A stretch of 62,534 bases of DNA. Source: a virus. Position numbers and translations under genes: made by a program. The notes below the pieces were generated by a model. That model worked only from the letters and a program-made list of their open reading frames with translations. It was not told where the DNA came from and ran no database searches. The stretch lies in IMG/VR virus record IMGVR_UViG_3300042468_001259, positions 1 through 62,534 of that record; one strand, written 5' to 3'. Below are positions 16,110 to 23,652 of this stretch, one piece after another (position 1 is the first letter of the stretch; every line of letters begins with the position of its first letter).

Positions 16110-16125
16110 CAAACCACAAAAGACT

Positions 16126-17484
16126 ATGCAAGACTGCGGTAATCACGACACTAATCCTACAACTAGAAGAGAGCTGCTCACCAAGTTTGGCTGGGGCCTT
16201 GGGGGTCTTTCACTAGCCTCACTGTTCGGTGTTTCAACATCCGAGGGAGCAAGCCCACTGCAACCAAAAAATCCTCACTTCCCTGTAAAAGCAAAGGCGG
16301 TGATTCATCTTTTTGCTACAGGGGCACCCTCTCATCTTGATACATTTGATTTTAAGCCAGAGCTAAAAAAAAGAGATGGAGTGAATGATGGAGGAGGACA
16401 GCTGCTTGCTTCTCCTTTTGAGTTTCCACGATTTGGCAAATCAGGTCTAGAGATATCTGAGGTATGGTCAAAGCTGGGTAAACATGCGGATGATATGGCT
16501 ATCATCAATTCTATGCAGACAGATGTGCCAGACCATGGCATTGCTCAAAAGATGATGAGCACAGGCTCTACACAGCTGCCAAAGCCAAGCCTAGGTTCAT
16601 GGCTCGTGTATGGTCTTGGAACCGTGAATCAGAGCATGCCAGGCTTTGTAACCTTGAATGGTGACGCTACCTGGAGGCAATGCGCTTTTCTTCCAGGCAT
16701 GTATCAAGGGTGTAACATAAACTATAAGCTCGGTATGAGAGCAGAAGAGGCTCTCAACAACATACGCAGCGAGTTCTCTACTCTCGACAGGCAGAGAAGG
16801 CAGATAGATTTCTCAAAAATGATGAATCTCGATCACATGAAGCAGCTGCAAAGAGATGTGCAGCTAGAGTCTAGAATAGAGGCTTTTGAGGTGGCTTTTA
16901 AGATGCAGACTGAGGCTACAGATGCTTTTGACCTCAGCAGAGAGCCTGAGACAATAAAAGATTTGTATGGACGCACAGAAGAGGGAGCAAGAATGCTGCT
17001 TGCTCGTAGGCTTGTAGAGAAAGGGGTGAGGATGGTTCAGGTAAATGTGGGAGGGTTTGACCACCACAGCGACATCAAAACAAACATGACTAGAACAGCA
17101 GGAAGATATGATCAGGCATTTAGTGCGCTGCTCACAGACCTCAAGCAAAGAGGCTTGCTAGACTCTACACTAGTGATTTGGGGAGGTGAGTTTGGCAGAA
17201 CGAGCATTGCTGGAGGAGGGGCTGGGGCACCAGGAAGAGATCATAACGGCAAAGCTTTTAGCATATGGATGAGTGGAGGTGGTGTAAAAGGCGGACAGAA
17301 ATACGGAGAGACAAATGAGATCGGCTCGACATCTGTGAAAGATGTGGTACATGTTCACGATCTCCACGCTACAATACTGCAGCTCATGGGGTTTGATCAC
17401 ACAAAGCTAATCTACGAGTATAACGGCAGACCATTCAGGCTTACCGATGTATTTGGAAATGTAATAAAAGAAATAATCGCTTAA
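16126..17484 (+). CDS. DUF1501 protein with Tat-like signal (copy 2)
   Basis: 452 aa from ATG 16126. An earlier in-frame ATG at 16069 is rejected because it would run antisense through the 52-aa gene and delay the signal sequence. Starts MQDCGNHDTNPTTRRELL; the Cys near the N-terminus followed by TRRE and FGWGLGGLSLASL is the usual N-terminal form of planctomycete DUF1501 proteins. Family blocks are IHLFATGAPSHLDTFDFKP, GFDHH (310-314), GEFGRT (354-359) and GRDHNG. It belongs to a different DUF1501 subgroup from copy 1, so the pair was probably acquired separately and not duplicated in the phage. The next gene overlaps its stop by one base (TAATG). Confidence 0.9.
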   Translation: MQDCGNHDTNPTTRRELLTKFGWGLGGLSLASLFGVSTSEGASPLQPKNPHFPVKAKAVIHLFATGAPSHLDTFDFKPELKKRDGVNDGGGQLLASPFEFPRFGKSGLEISEVWSKLGKHADDMAIINSMQTDVPDHGIAQKMMSTGSTQLPKPSLGSWLVYGLGTVNQSMPGFVTLNGDATWRQCAFLPGMYQGCNINYKLGMRAEEALNNIRSEFSTLDRQRRQIDFSKMMNLDHMKQLQRDVQLESRIEAFEVAFKMQTEATDAFDLSREPETIKDLYGRTEEGARMLLARRLVEKGVRMVQVNVGGFDHHSDIKTNMTRTAGRYDQAFSALLTDLKQRGLLDSTLVIWGGEFGRTSIAGGGAGAPGRDHNGKAFSIWMSGGGVKGGQKYGETNEIGSTSVKDVVHVHDLHATILQLMGFDHTKLIYEYNGRPFRLTDVFGNVIKEIIA

Positions 17485-17930
17485 TGAGGCATAAAACGCA
17501 TGAATGTTCCATATGCGGAAAGATATGGAACAGAGAGACAGAAAGAATGAGACAAGGCAAAACCTGCAGCACGAAATGCGCTAGCATAAAAGGCTATTTG
17601 TCTGGAGACAGGAAAGAAACAAGCATAGAGCTTAAGCTACAAGAAATACTAGCTGCTCTAGATATAGCATTCGTCACTCAACAACCGCTACTAGGTATTA
17701 CTGTAGCAGACATATTTATAGCTCCTAATGTGGTTGTTTTTGCTGACGGCACCTACTGGCATAGCGGAGCAATGAAAGAGTATAAAGACAGAGAAAAGAC
17801 CAAGAGGCTTGAGAAAGCAGGCTATGTTGTGCTTCGACTGGATGAAAAAGAAATAAACAAAGATGCAGACGCAGTTAAAGAAAAGCTGCTAGAGGCTTAC
17901 GGAAAGAGAAAGGTATCAAAAACTCTTTAA
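17484..17930 (+). CDS. Vsr/DUF559-like endonuclease with N-terminal zinc finger
   Basis: 148 aa, TAATG overlap with DUF1501 copy 2. Residues 8-32 hold a CxxC...CxxxC zinc finger (C8, C11, C28, C32). Residues 46-135 fit the Vsr/PD-(D/E)xK-type nuclease fold: ELKLQEILAAL, then D76 in VADIFIAPNVVVFADG and a YWH (91-93) like the YWHG of Vsr proteins, then KRLEKAGYVVLRLDEKEI. Such stand-alone proteins are often homing-type nucleases in phages and are also found near mobile genes. Its place next to the two DUF1501 genes fits a mobile cassette. Confidence 0.8.
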   Translation: MRHKTHECSICGKIWNRETERMRQGKTCSTKCASIKGYLSGDRKETSIELKLQEILAALDIAFVTQQPLLGITVADIFIAPNVVVFADGTYWHSGAMKEYKDREKTKRLEKAGYVVLRLDEKEINKDADAVKEKLLEAYGKRKVSKTL

Positions 17931-17973
17931 TTTTTTATATTTGGCTGCTATTATTAGAACAACCGCAATAACT

Positions 17974-18492
17974 ATGAATAACATCGAAAAATCTTATCTG
18001 TACGGCTTTGTTAAAAAGGCAAATGAGTTTGGCTATACTGACGAACAGGCAGTTGCTCTACTGAAGTCAGCTAATACCGTTCCTGGTAGAATTCCGTCGC
18101 CATTGCAGCGGCCACTCATCTCTGGAAATGATGCAGCCTATATTCAGCAACCAAAGAGAACGCCTCAAGAGGCGTCAGCATCATATATTCAACACAGTGC
18201 TTCCCCGTTGAAGCAGATGATGGGTGTGAATGTTCCTTACCCAGGCTCTAGCCGTCCTGATGCTGTTCGCCCTGGCTGGTCTGGAGAGTCTGTTCCTGTT
18301 GGAGGACATAATTTGATGGGGCAAGCCAAACTGAACATTGGCGATGCTAATCCCTCCAATGTAAATCCTCTAGGATACAACCATGCTGGAGTAGCGAACG
18401 AGATGCTTCAGAATCAGGCGGCTAACATGGGAGGTCCTGGTGCAGGCTATTTAGGTAATCTTCAAGCTATCAATGCAACAAGTCCTCGATAA
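17974..18492 (+). CDS. Virion-like protein with cargo motif
   Basis: 172 aa from ATG 17974; a TTG at 17941 would add 11 residues without support. Residues 6-20 (KSYLYGFVKKANEFGYTDEQ) and 24-34 (ALLKSANTVPG) contain the hydrophobic-x-K-x-A motif twice; KANT[LV]P is shared with the protein at 10449. The rest is Pro/Gly/Asn-rich and probably extended. No enzyme motif is visible. By motif and context it is probably a minor capsid or inner-body protein. A terminator follows. Confidence 0.7.
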   Translation: MNNIEKSYLYGFVKKANEFGYTDEQAVALLKSANTVPGRIPSPLQRPLISGNDAAYIQQPKRTPQEASASYIQHSASPLKQMMGVNVPYPGSSRPDAVRPGWSGESVPVGGHNLMGQAKLNIGDANPSNVNPLGYNHAGVANEMLQNQAANMGGPGAGYLGNLQAINATSPR

Positions 18493-18523
18493 CAGCTAAA
18501 AACACCATATTAAACCTAGAAAG

Positions 18524-18551
18524 AGCCTGCCTTTGCGCAGGCTTTTCTTTT
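18524..18551 (+). terminator. Rho-independent terminator
   Basis: Stem AGCCTGC/GCAGGCT with a 6-nt loop (CTTTGC), followed by TTTCTTTTA. It follows the 172-aa gene by 31 nt. Confidence 0.9.
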
Positions 18552-18559
18552 AATCTGAG

Positions 18560-18588
18560 TTGAGTTAATTTAAACTACAACATATAAT
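18560..18588 (+). promoter_or_regulatory. Sigma70-like promoter
   Basis: TTGAGT (18560-18565), 17-nt spacer, TATAAT (18583-18588). This is the best classical -35/-10 pair in the window; leader to ATG 18614 is about 19 nt. Confidence 0.75.
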
Positions 18589-18613
18589 GTAATAAACAAA
18601 TCCGTGCAAATAT

Positions 18614-19474
18614 ATGAGTAAAGCCATTAAGCTGTTAGAAAAAATCGCCAAAACCGAAGAAGAAACCGGAGGGAAAAAGACTAACCCGTTTCTTATTGCA
18701 GGTATACCATTGGCTGCTCTGGGAGCACTTAGTCTTCCCGGTAGTATCCCTGCCAGCAAAATGGCTCTGAAGCAGTTGATGGATCCTAGAATGAATGTGA
18801 AGAGAAATCCTGAAACTGAGGCTATTATAGAAGGGACGGAAGGTTTTCTAGCGAGACACTTTGGAAGAAAATATATGCCTGCTGAGTTTGTGGCAGACTA
18901 TATTGAAAGCGGCCATGGGCTTGGAAACACTCCATACAAGGAAGGGTTTAAAGCGTTTGCAAAAAGTCAGGCAAAAACAACTCCAACCTATCCTACTCTA
19001 GAGGCAGCCAAACGAGAAGCCATAGATCATTACGACAAGTTTACAGGTCCCGAGCGTGAAGGATTGTTAAAGTGGCTCGATGAAATGCGTGCGCATAATC
19101 TTGAAAACATGACTTATGCCAAAGAGCCAGGCGCTAAAGGTAAACATATTATGCACGATGGCAAGTATGTGGAAAAGATGCCCGGCAAAGATCATAGAAC
19201 ATCAAAGAAAATGCAGGAGTTTGAGAGGCGCGCAGAAAAATTTAAAGCTCTTGTAGAGCAGGAGGGTGATGTGCTTGCCAATATTAGAAACACCAAAGAT
19301 GAGGACATTCTTCATATCTTAAAAACCATGCAGGCACAAAAAGCAGGGGTGGGAGCAATGTATGGTAAGGCAGGTCTCGCTGGACTTGGAATGACTGCTG
19401 CAGGAGCAGGATTGACTGGTGTGGGCGCTGCGAAGCATATATATGATAATAAAAAAGAGAAAAGTCATTCTTAA
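18614..19474 (+). CDS. Virion-like protein with two membrane segments
   Basis: 286 aa. Residues 4-14 (AIKLLEKIAKT) carry the shared hydrophobic-x-K-x-A motif right at the N-terminus. Hydrophobic segments lie at 28-44 (LIAGIPLAALGALSLPG) and 250-270 (GLAGLGMTAAGAGLTGVGAA, glycine-rich), with a charged helical middle (AKREAIDHYDKFTGPEREG). The two hydrophobic ends suggest a membrane-inserting inner virion protein. First gene after a strong promoter; 17 nt to the next gene. Confidence 0.7.
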   Translation: MSKAIKLLEKIAKTEEETGGKKTNPFLIAGIPLAALGALSLPGSIPASKMALKQLMDPRMNVKRNPETEAIIEGTEGFLARHFGRKYMPAEFVADYIESGHGLGNTPYKEGFKAFAKSQAKTTPTYPTLEAAKREAIDHYDKFTGPEREGLLKWLDEMRAHNLENMTYAKEPGAKGKHIMHDGKYVEKMPGKDHRTSKKMQEFERRAEKFKALVEQEGDVLANIRNTKDEDILHILKTMQAQKAGVGAMYGKAGLAGLGMTAAGAGLTGVGAAKHIYDNKKEKSHS

Positions 19475-19491
19475 GCCTAATCAATTTAACC

Positions 19492-21981
19492 ATGAGTACT
19501 GAAAAAAAACAAAATGATCACAAACTGGAAACATATCTTAATTATGTTGGCAGCGGACTTGGTCTTGCTGGCGGCTATAGGTTTATTCAAGGAGGCGGAA
19601 CAAGAGGATTAGATACAGAGGCTGCTCCTAGAGTACAGGTAATGAGCGGAGCAGAAGGATCTTTTGGTAATCAAGCTAAAGGGCTAGAATCTATGCTGAA
19701 GGCTGAAGGTATCGAAGCCACTCCATACTCTTGGACAAGCACAGCAGACAAAGAGCGTCTGGGAGGATTTCGACGATTGCTCGATGCTCCAGGCTCCGAT
19801 GCTTCTATTTATGTAGGACATAACTCGTTTCCAGGTAAAGATCTGGCAGACATAGGAAAGGTTAAATACAGAATCAACAGTGACTTTAGAGAAGGCAACT
19901 TTATCAGTCCCAAGCTTCTCTATCATGGAGGTGAAAGTGAGTCTTCTTCAGACAAACTGAAGAGAAAGATCATCGAGACTGTAGGAGGAGACAGGATGGC
20001 TGTGCGTGAGGACCCAAAGAGCTACGATAGGTTCTTTACACCAGGAGATCCTAGCATACCTATGCCTGAACAATACCAGGGTAAGCTTCCTACAGTAATG
20101 ACAGGTAACATTCCTACGAGAGATGTGTTTGGTCAGACTCCGTTTAAAGAGAAAGACTGGAGTCCTGGAGCAAAGATCAATGCTGTGCTTACTACTGGTG
20201 GAGGTAACGCGATGCCTCAGGTGTTTGACGAGCTTCCTAAAGAGCATGCCGGACTTCTTCCAGGAGCAGATCGTCCTGGAGTATATAATCTTGAAGAGAG
20301 ACTCAAGGGACAGCAATGGCGTGATTATGACGTTAGCAAGAGATTCTTCCTTGATGACATTATGGAGAATCTCAGAAAGACTCATGGCGAAGACAATGTG
20401 AATCTCAAATTCCTTACCGGACTAGGTAAAGCGAATACATGGCCTGACAACAAAGAGTTTATCGAGAAACTCAGGAAGTATGTTACAGAAGACCCAGAAG
20501 GACAAAGGAGATTCAAAGGACTTCAGGTGCTTGATCATATCGACGATATGCCAGGGGCTTTTGCTGATGCTCATTACGTTTTTGCTACACCAGGAAGCAC
20601 AGTGGCTGAAGTGATGCGTATGCCAGGAGAACATGTACCAAGAATGATTAATGTTCTGCCTAACGATAAGCCTGAAGGTTATATGAAGCATTTTCCTGTT
20701 AATGCTGAAGAGACTGTTCGTAAATTTCCAGGAGCTCATACATGGGATACTATGGGAGAGAATAGGGGTGAGGCTCTTGCCAAGATCATGAGCGAAGGAG
20801 TTCCTCACGCTCCAGGCAGAACAACAGGCTACGAGTCTGATTTCTCTCAGATAGGTAAAACTATTCGAGAAGATGTTAAGAACAATAAGATCAAAAATAT
20901 CAAAACACTTGCTGCTCTAGGAGGAGCTAGTGCTGGGGCGTTTTTGCTGGCGCAGGTCGCTAAAATGGTGAGAAAAAGACAAGAGCGTAAGGCTCTTGAA
21001 GGGCAAACAAAGCATGCCGGCGTGGCTTTTGTGGAAGAGTATCTCGCCAAAGAAGCCAATTGGTTGACGAGGCAGTTTGCTCCTTCCCAGAAAAACAGAC
21101 AAAATCAATATCAGAAGGATATGGATGCAGGCATAGGCTGGGCAAGCAATGCAGACAGAAATGCATACTTCAAAGCAAAAGGAACTCCTGTTCCTGTAGG
21201 TGCTCCTGAAATAATTGACCAGCCTGAGGTCCGCCCGACTCCAGTGCAACCTGTGGCTCGTCCTCAGCCTCCAGCGGCTCCTCAAAGACCTGCTGCTGGT
21301 ACACAAGCTAGAACTCCTGGATATAATGAAATCCCTCCTATGATGAGGGAGCACATTTGGAGAAGTAACCCTGGATATGCTTCTTCTCTGCTTGGTGACC
21401 AGGTTCAAGCAGATCAGAACAAAGCTAACATGACTACCTATCAGAATGAGCAGGCTAGGCTCGCTCAGCAATATCCTGATCTGGCTGTTGCAGGCTCTCC
21501 GATGAACCAGGCGTTTGTTCAGCAAGCGCAGCAGCAAGGATATGCAGGCAATCCTCAACTAGCGGCAAATGCAGACCCTAGCTGGTTAAGTATGGCAGCA
21601 TATAATGCGTATAATCAGGTAAATCCTCAGCAACCTCAGACAGCTGCTCCATCGCCTGTACCTAAAGGACAAGGGCCTAATCCTCCTGTTGCTAACTTCC
21701 GGACAACACCAGCAGTTCAGCTCCAGAATGCGCCTCAACCTCAAGCGCAGCAGCCACAACAACAGCAACCTGCAGTAAGACCTCCTTCTATGCCTGCTCC
21801 TGGTCAGCCTGTAACACCTGCGGCTCCGTCTGCAGATTATAGAGGAATTATGGGAAGCTATAATCAGCGTTCGCCACTAGATCAAAGAAAGAAACAGTAT
21901 ATTGACCAATTGTTGAGGAACAACCCAGGTATGACTAAGCAGCAAATCTGGGCAGATAAAGGATACAACAATATTCGATAA
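19492..21981 (+). CDS. Virion-like protein carrying a MurG-like GT-B glycosyltransferase domain
   Basis: 829 aa. Residues 35-450 resemble GT-B enzymes of the GT28 (MurG/MGDG synthase) type: an N-terminal Rossmann half starting PRVQVMSGAEGSFGNQ, then AVLTTGGGNAMPQVFDEL (232-249), VNLKFLTGLGKANTW (300-315), VLDHIDDMPGAFADAHYVF and ATPGSTVAEVMRMP (365-380). A hydrophobic segment lies at 473-494. Near 515 AFVEEYLAKEANWL carries the block's motif. Residues 540-829 are Pro/Gln-rich low complexity with a helical end. A glycosyltransferase joined to a virion-type tail could be packaged and injected; substrate is unknown, but lipid-linked or cell-wall precursors are usual for the family. Confidence 0.75.
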   Translation: MSTEKKQNDHKLETYLNYVGSGLGLAGGYRFIQGGGTRGLDTEAAPRVQVMSGAEGSFGNQAKGLESMLKAEGIEATPYSWTSTADKERLGGFRRLLDAPGSDASIYVGHNSFPGKDLADIGKVKYRINSDFREGNFISPKLLYHGGESESSSDKLKRKIIETVGGDRMAVREDPKSYDRFFTPGDPSIPMPEQYQGKLPTVMTGNIPTRDVFGQTPFKEKDWSPGAKINAVLTTGGGNAMPQVFDELPKEHAGLLPGADRPGVYNLEERLKGQQWRDYDVSKRFFLDDIMENLRKTHGEDNVNLKFLTGLGKANTWPDNKEFIEKLRKYVTEDPEGQRRFKGLQVLDHIDDMPGAFADAHYVFATPGSTVAEVMRMPGEHVPRMINVLPNDKPEGYMKHFPVNAEETVRKFPGAHTWDTMGENRGEALAKIMSEGVPHAPGRTTGYESDFSQIGKTIREDVKNNKIKNIKTLAALGGASAGAFLLAQVAKMVRKRQERKALEGQTKHAGVAFVEEYLAKEANWLTRQFAPSQKNRQNQYQKDMDAGIGWASNADRNAYFKAKGTPVPVGAPEIIDQPEVRPTPVQPVARPQPPAAPQRPAAGTQARTPGYNEIPPMMREHIWRSNPGYASSLLGDQVQADQNKANMTTYQNEQARLAQQYPDLAVAGSPMNQAFVQQAQQQGYAGNPQLAANADPSWLSMAAYNAYNQVNPQQPQTAAPSPVPKGQGPNPPVANFRTTPAVQLQNAPQPQAQQPQQQQPAVRPPSMPAPGQPVTPAAPSADYRGIMGSYNQRSPLDQRKKQYIDQLLRNNPGMTKQQIWADKGYNNIR

Positions 21982-21982
21982 T

Positions 21983-22564
21983 ATGCCTGCTAAAAGCGAA
22001 GCACAACAAAGACTGTTTGGTATGGCGCTTAGTGCAAAAAGAGGCAAAGGCAGCTATGACAAAAAAATACATGAGCTTGCTTCCAGCATGTCTGAGAAGC
22101 AGCTTCATGACTTTGCAGCCACAAAGCATTCTAAACTTCCAGAGAAGAAGGGAGAGGCAGGAAATAGTTTTGCTGCCTCTATATTGCTAGGATTGCAGAA
22201 ACTGGCCGCAGATCCGACAGCTGACTTTAATCACCTCTATACAGCTAAAGAAAAACCACTGACAGACAAGAGACTGAAAGAGAATAAGCCTAGTGTTCCA
22301 AAAGACGATACATTCAAGATACCGAAGCATCGAACACCCACATTAAAGATAGCTCTAGAGCTGCTTTCTGGAGGCATGGCTGACGAGCTGCCTGACAGCG
22401 AATACGACAAAAAAGAACTTCGAAAAGGGCAGGAGCACGAGAAAGAGCATACAACAAACGCTAGGCTGGCTAAAGAGATAGCGAAAGATCATCTCGAAGA
22501 GCACGAAGACTACTACTCGAAACTAGAAAAAACTAAAATAGGACTGGCTCGTTTTGTATTGTAA
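21983..22564 (+). CDS. DUF3008 family protein
   Basis: 193 aa, TAATATG junction. Begins MPAKSEAQQRLFGMALSAKR, the signature of DUF3008, a short domain found in many phage and bacterial proteins of unknown role. It continues with SMSEKQLHDFAATKH, also typical. Residues 55-75 (SFAASILLGLQKLAADPT) contain the shared hydrophobic-x-K-x-A motif followed by AADP, as before each kinase domain at 11040. The C-terminal 120 residues are charged and helical. Last gene of the motif-bearing block. Confidence 0.85.
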   Translation: MPAKSEAQQRLFGMALSAKRGKGSYDKKIHELASSMSEKQLHDFAATKHSKLPEKKGEAGNSFAASILLGLQKLAADPTADFNHLYTAKEKPLTDKRLKENKPSVPKDDTFKIPKHRTPTLKIALELLSGGMADELPDSEYDKKELRKGQEHEKEHTTNARLAKEIAKDHLEEHEDYYSKLEKTKIGLARFVL

Positions 22565-22596
22565 CAAGAAGGAATATCACTGTAGATTCAGTGAAT

Positions 22597-23583
22597 ATGA
22601 AAGTTCTACACATTTCCTTCCATTCTGGCTGCTTTAAAGATCAGTACAGCATACTTAACATTCTGGGATTTCAGGTAACGAACCTCCCATTCTATCCTGG
22701 AGCCTATACGGTATCGAGAGACATAGCATCAACTTTCTGGAATCAGCACAGAGAGCTTATCAACTCTCACGACTACGTGCTTGTGTCAGATACATCTGCA
22801 ATCACCAGATGTATTCTGCAGCACATGGATGAGTTTAAATCAAAGCTCGTTATCTGGATATGCAACAGGTTCGACTATGCTATGTGGCACGAGCCTGAGT
22901 TCTATGAACTGTTCAACAGATACAAGGACCATCCTCAAGTAAGAGTAGCATGCTACACTTTCTGGGAAAAGATATGGTGTTTGAAGCGAGGCATTGATGT
23001 TCTGTCTGCTCCTGTAATTACTCCATTAGGAAAAGCTTTGGGAGACACTATTCCAGAGGGAGAGAGTCCTTGCCATTCCTGGAAAGAGGCTGAGAGTGAG
23101 CAGAAAGAGATGATCGTACCAGGGTATAGAAACGATGTTCTGCTTGGACAAAGTTTAAAAGCGAAAGAACTCAGCGTATATCACGGAAAGTTTAAGAATG
23201 TAGCCGAGCTCTCTGGCTTCAAGGCCTATATTACTCAGCCTGATGCAATGTCTAAGCTGTTTGTCTTTGAATCGTTGCATGCAGGTATTCCTGTTGTGCT
23301 TCCGTCCATCTCGAGACTTCTCGAGCTGAGCAAAGGAGACTATCTATTCAATCTAACAGGGCATGGAGGAGGAAGCATGCTTACAGAAGATCTTGCTAAG
23401 CTCTGCGAATGGTACAATCCAGAACACAAGAGTGTGAGATTCTATTTTGAATCTGAAGAAGATATTCCAGAAATAGTAAAGAGTATAGATAGAGACAAAT
23501 TAGCTCCATATTTTAAAGATATCACAGCTAATCTAGAAAACAGTGTTTTAAATAAATGGAAAACACTGTATGATGGGTTTTAG
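22597..23583 (+). CDS. GT-B glycosyltransferase
   Basis: 328 aa from ATG 22597; a GTG two codons upstream is possible. It opens MKVLHISFHSGCFKDQ, an N-terminal Rossmann strand, and has the donor-site half near 215-255 (FKAYITQPDAMSKLFVFESL, then HAGIPVVLPS), with E in FES as the probable nucleotide-sugar contact. This fits retaining GT-B enzymes of the GT4 type in outline. It is the first gene of the fibre/glycosylation region and directly precedes the first collagen-like fibre. Sugar and acceptor unknown. Confidence 0.75.
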   Translation: MKVLHISFHSGCFKDQYSILNILGFQVTNLPFYPGAYTVSRDIASTFWNQHRELINSHDYVLVSDTSAITRCILQHMDEFKSKLVIWICNRFDYAMWHEPEFYELFNRYKDHPQVRVACYTFWEKIWCLKRGIDVLSAPVITPLGKALGDTIPEGESPCHSWKEAESEQKEMIVPGYRNDVLLGQSLKAKELSVYHGKFKNVAELSGFKAYITQPDAMSKLFVFESLHAGIPVVLPSISRLLELSKGDYLFNLTGHGGGSMLTEDLAKLCEWYNPEHKSVRFYFESEEDIPEIVKSIDRDKLAPYFKDITANLENSVLNKWKTLYDGF

Positions 23584-23610
23584 CCTTATATAGTTTGCTT
23601 TTGAATAAGG

Positions 23611-23639
23611 TTGAAATTTATTGCTGGCTACAGTAACAT
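23611..23639 (+). promoter_or_regulatory. Candidate promoter before the first collagen-like gene
   Basis: TTGAAA (23611-23616), 17-nt spacer, TAACAT (23634-23639), 13 nt before ATG 23653. A weak inverted repeat (CCTTAT/ATAAGG, 23584-23610) lies between the previous stop and this promoter and may act as a terminator. Confidence 0.5.
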
Positions 23640-23652
23640 ATAGTTATTATTT

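Noticed and set aside
16069-16125. Longer N-terminus for DUF1501 copy 2
   Set aside because: It would run antisense through the 52-aa gene and push the twin-arginine signal inside the protein; ATG 16126 gives the normal family N-terminus.
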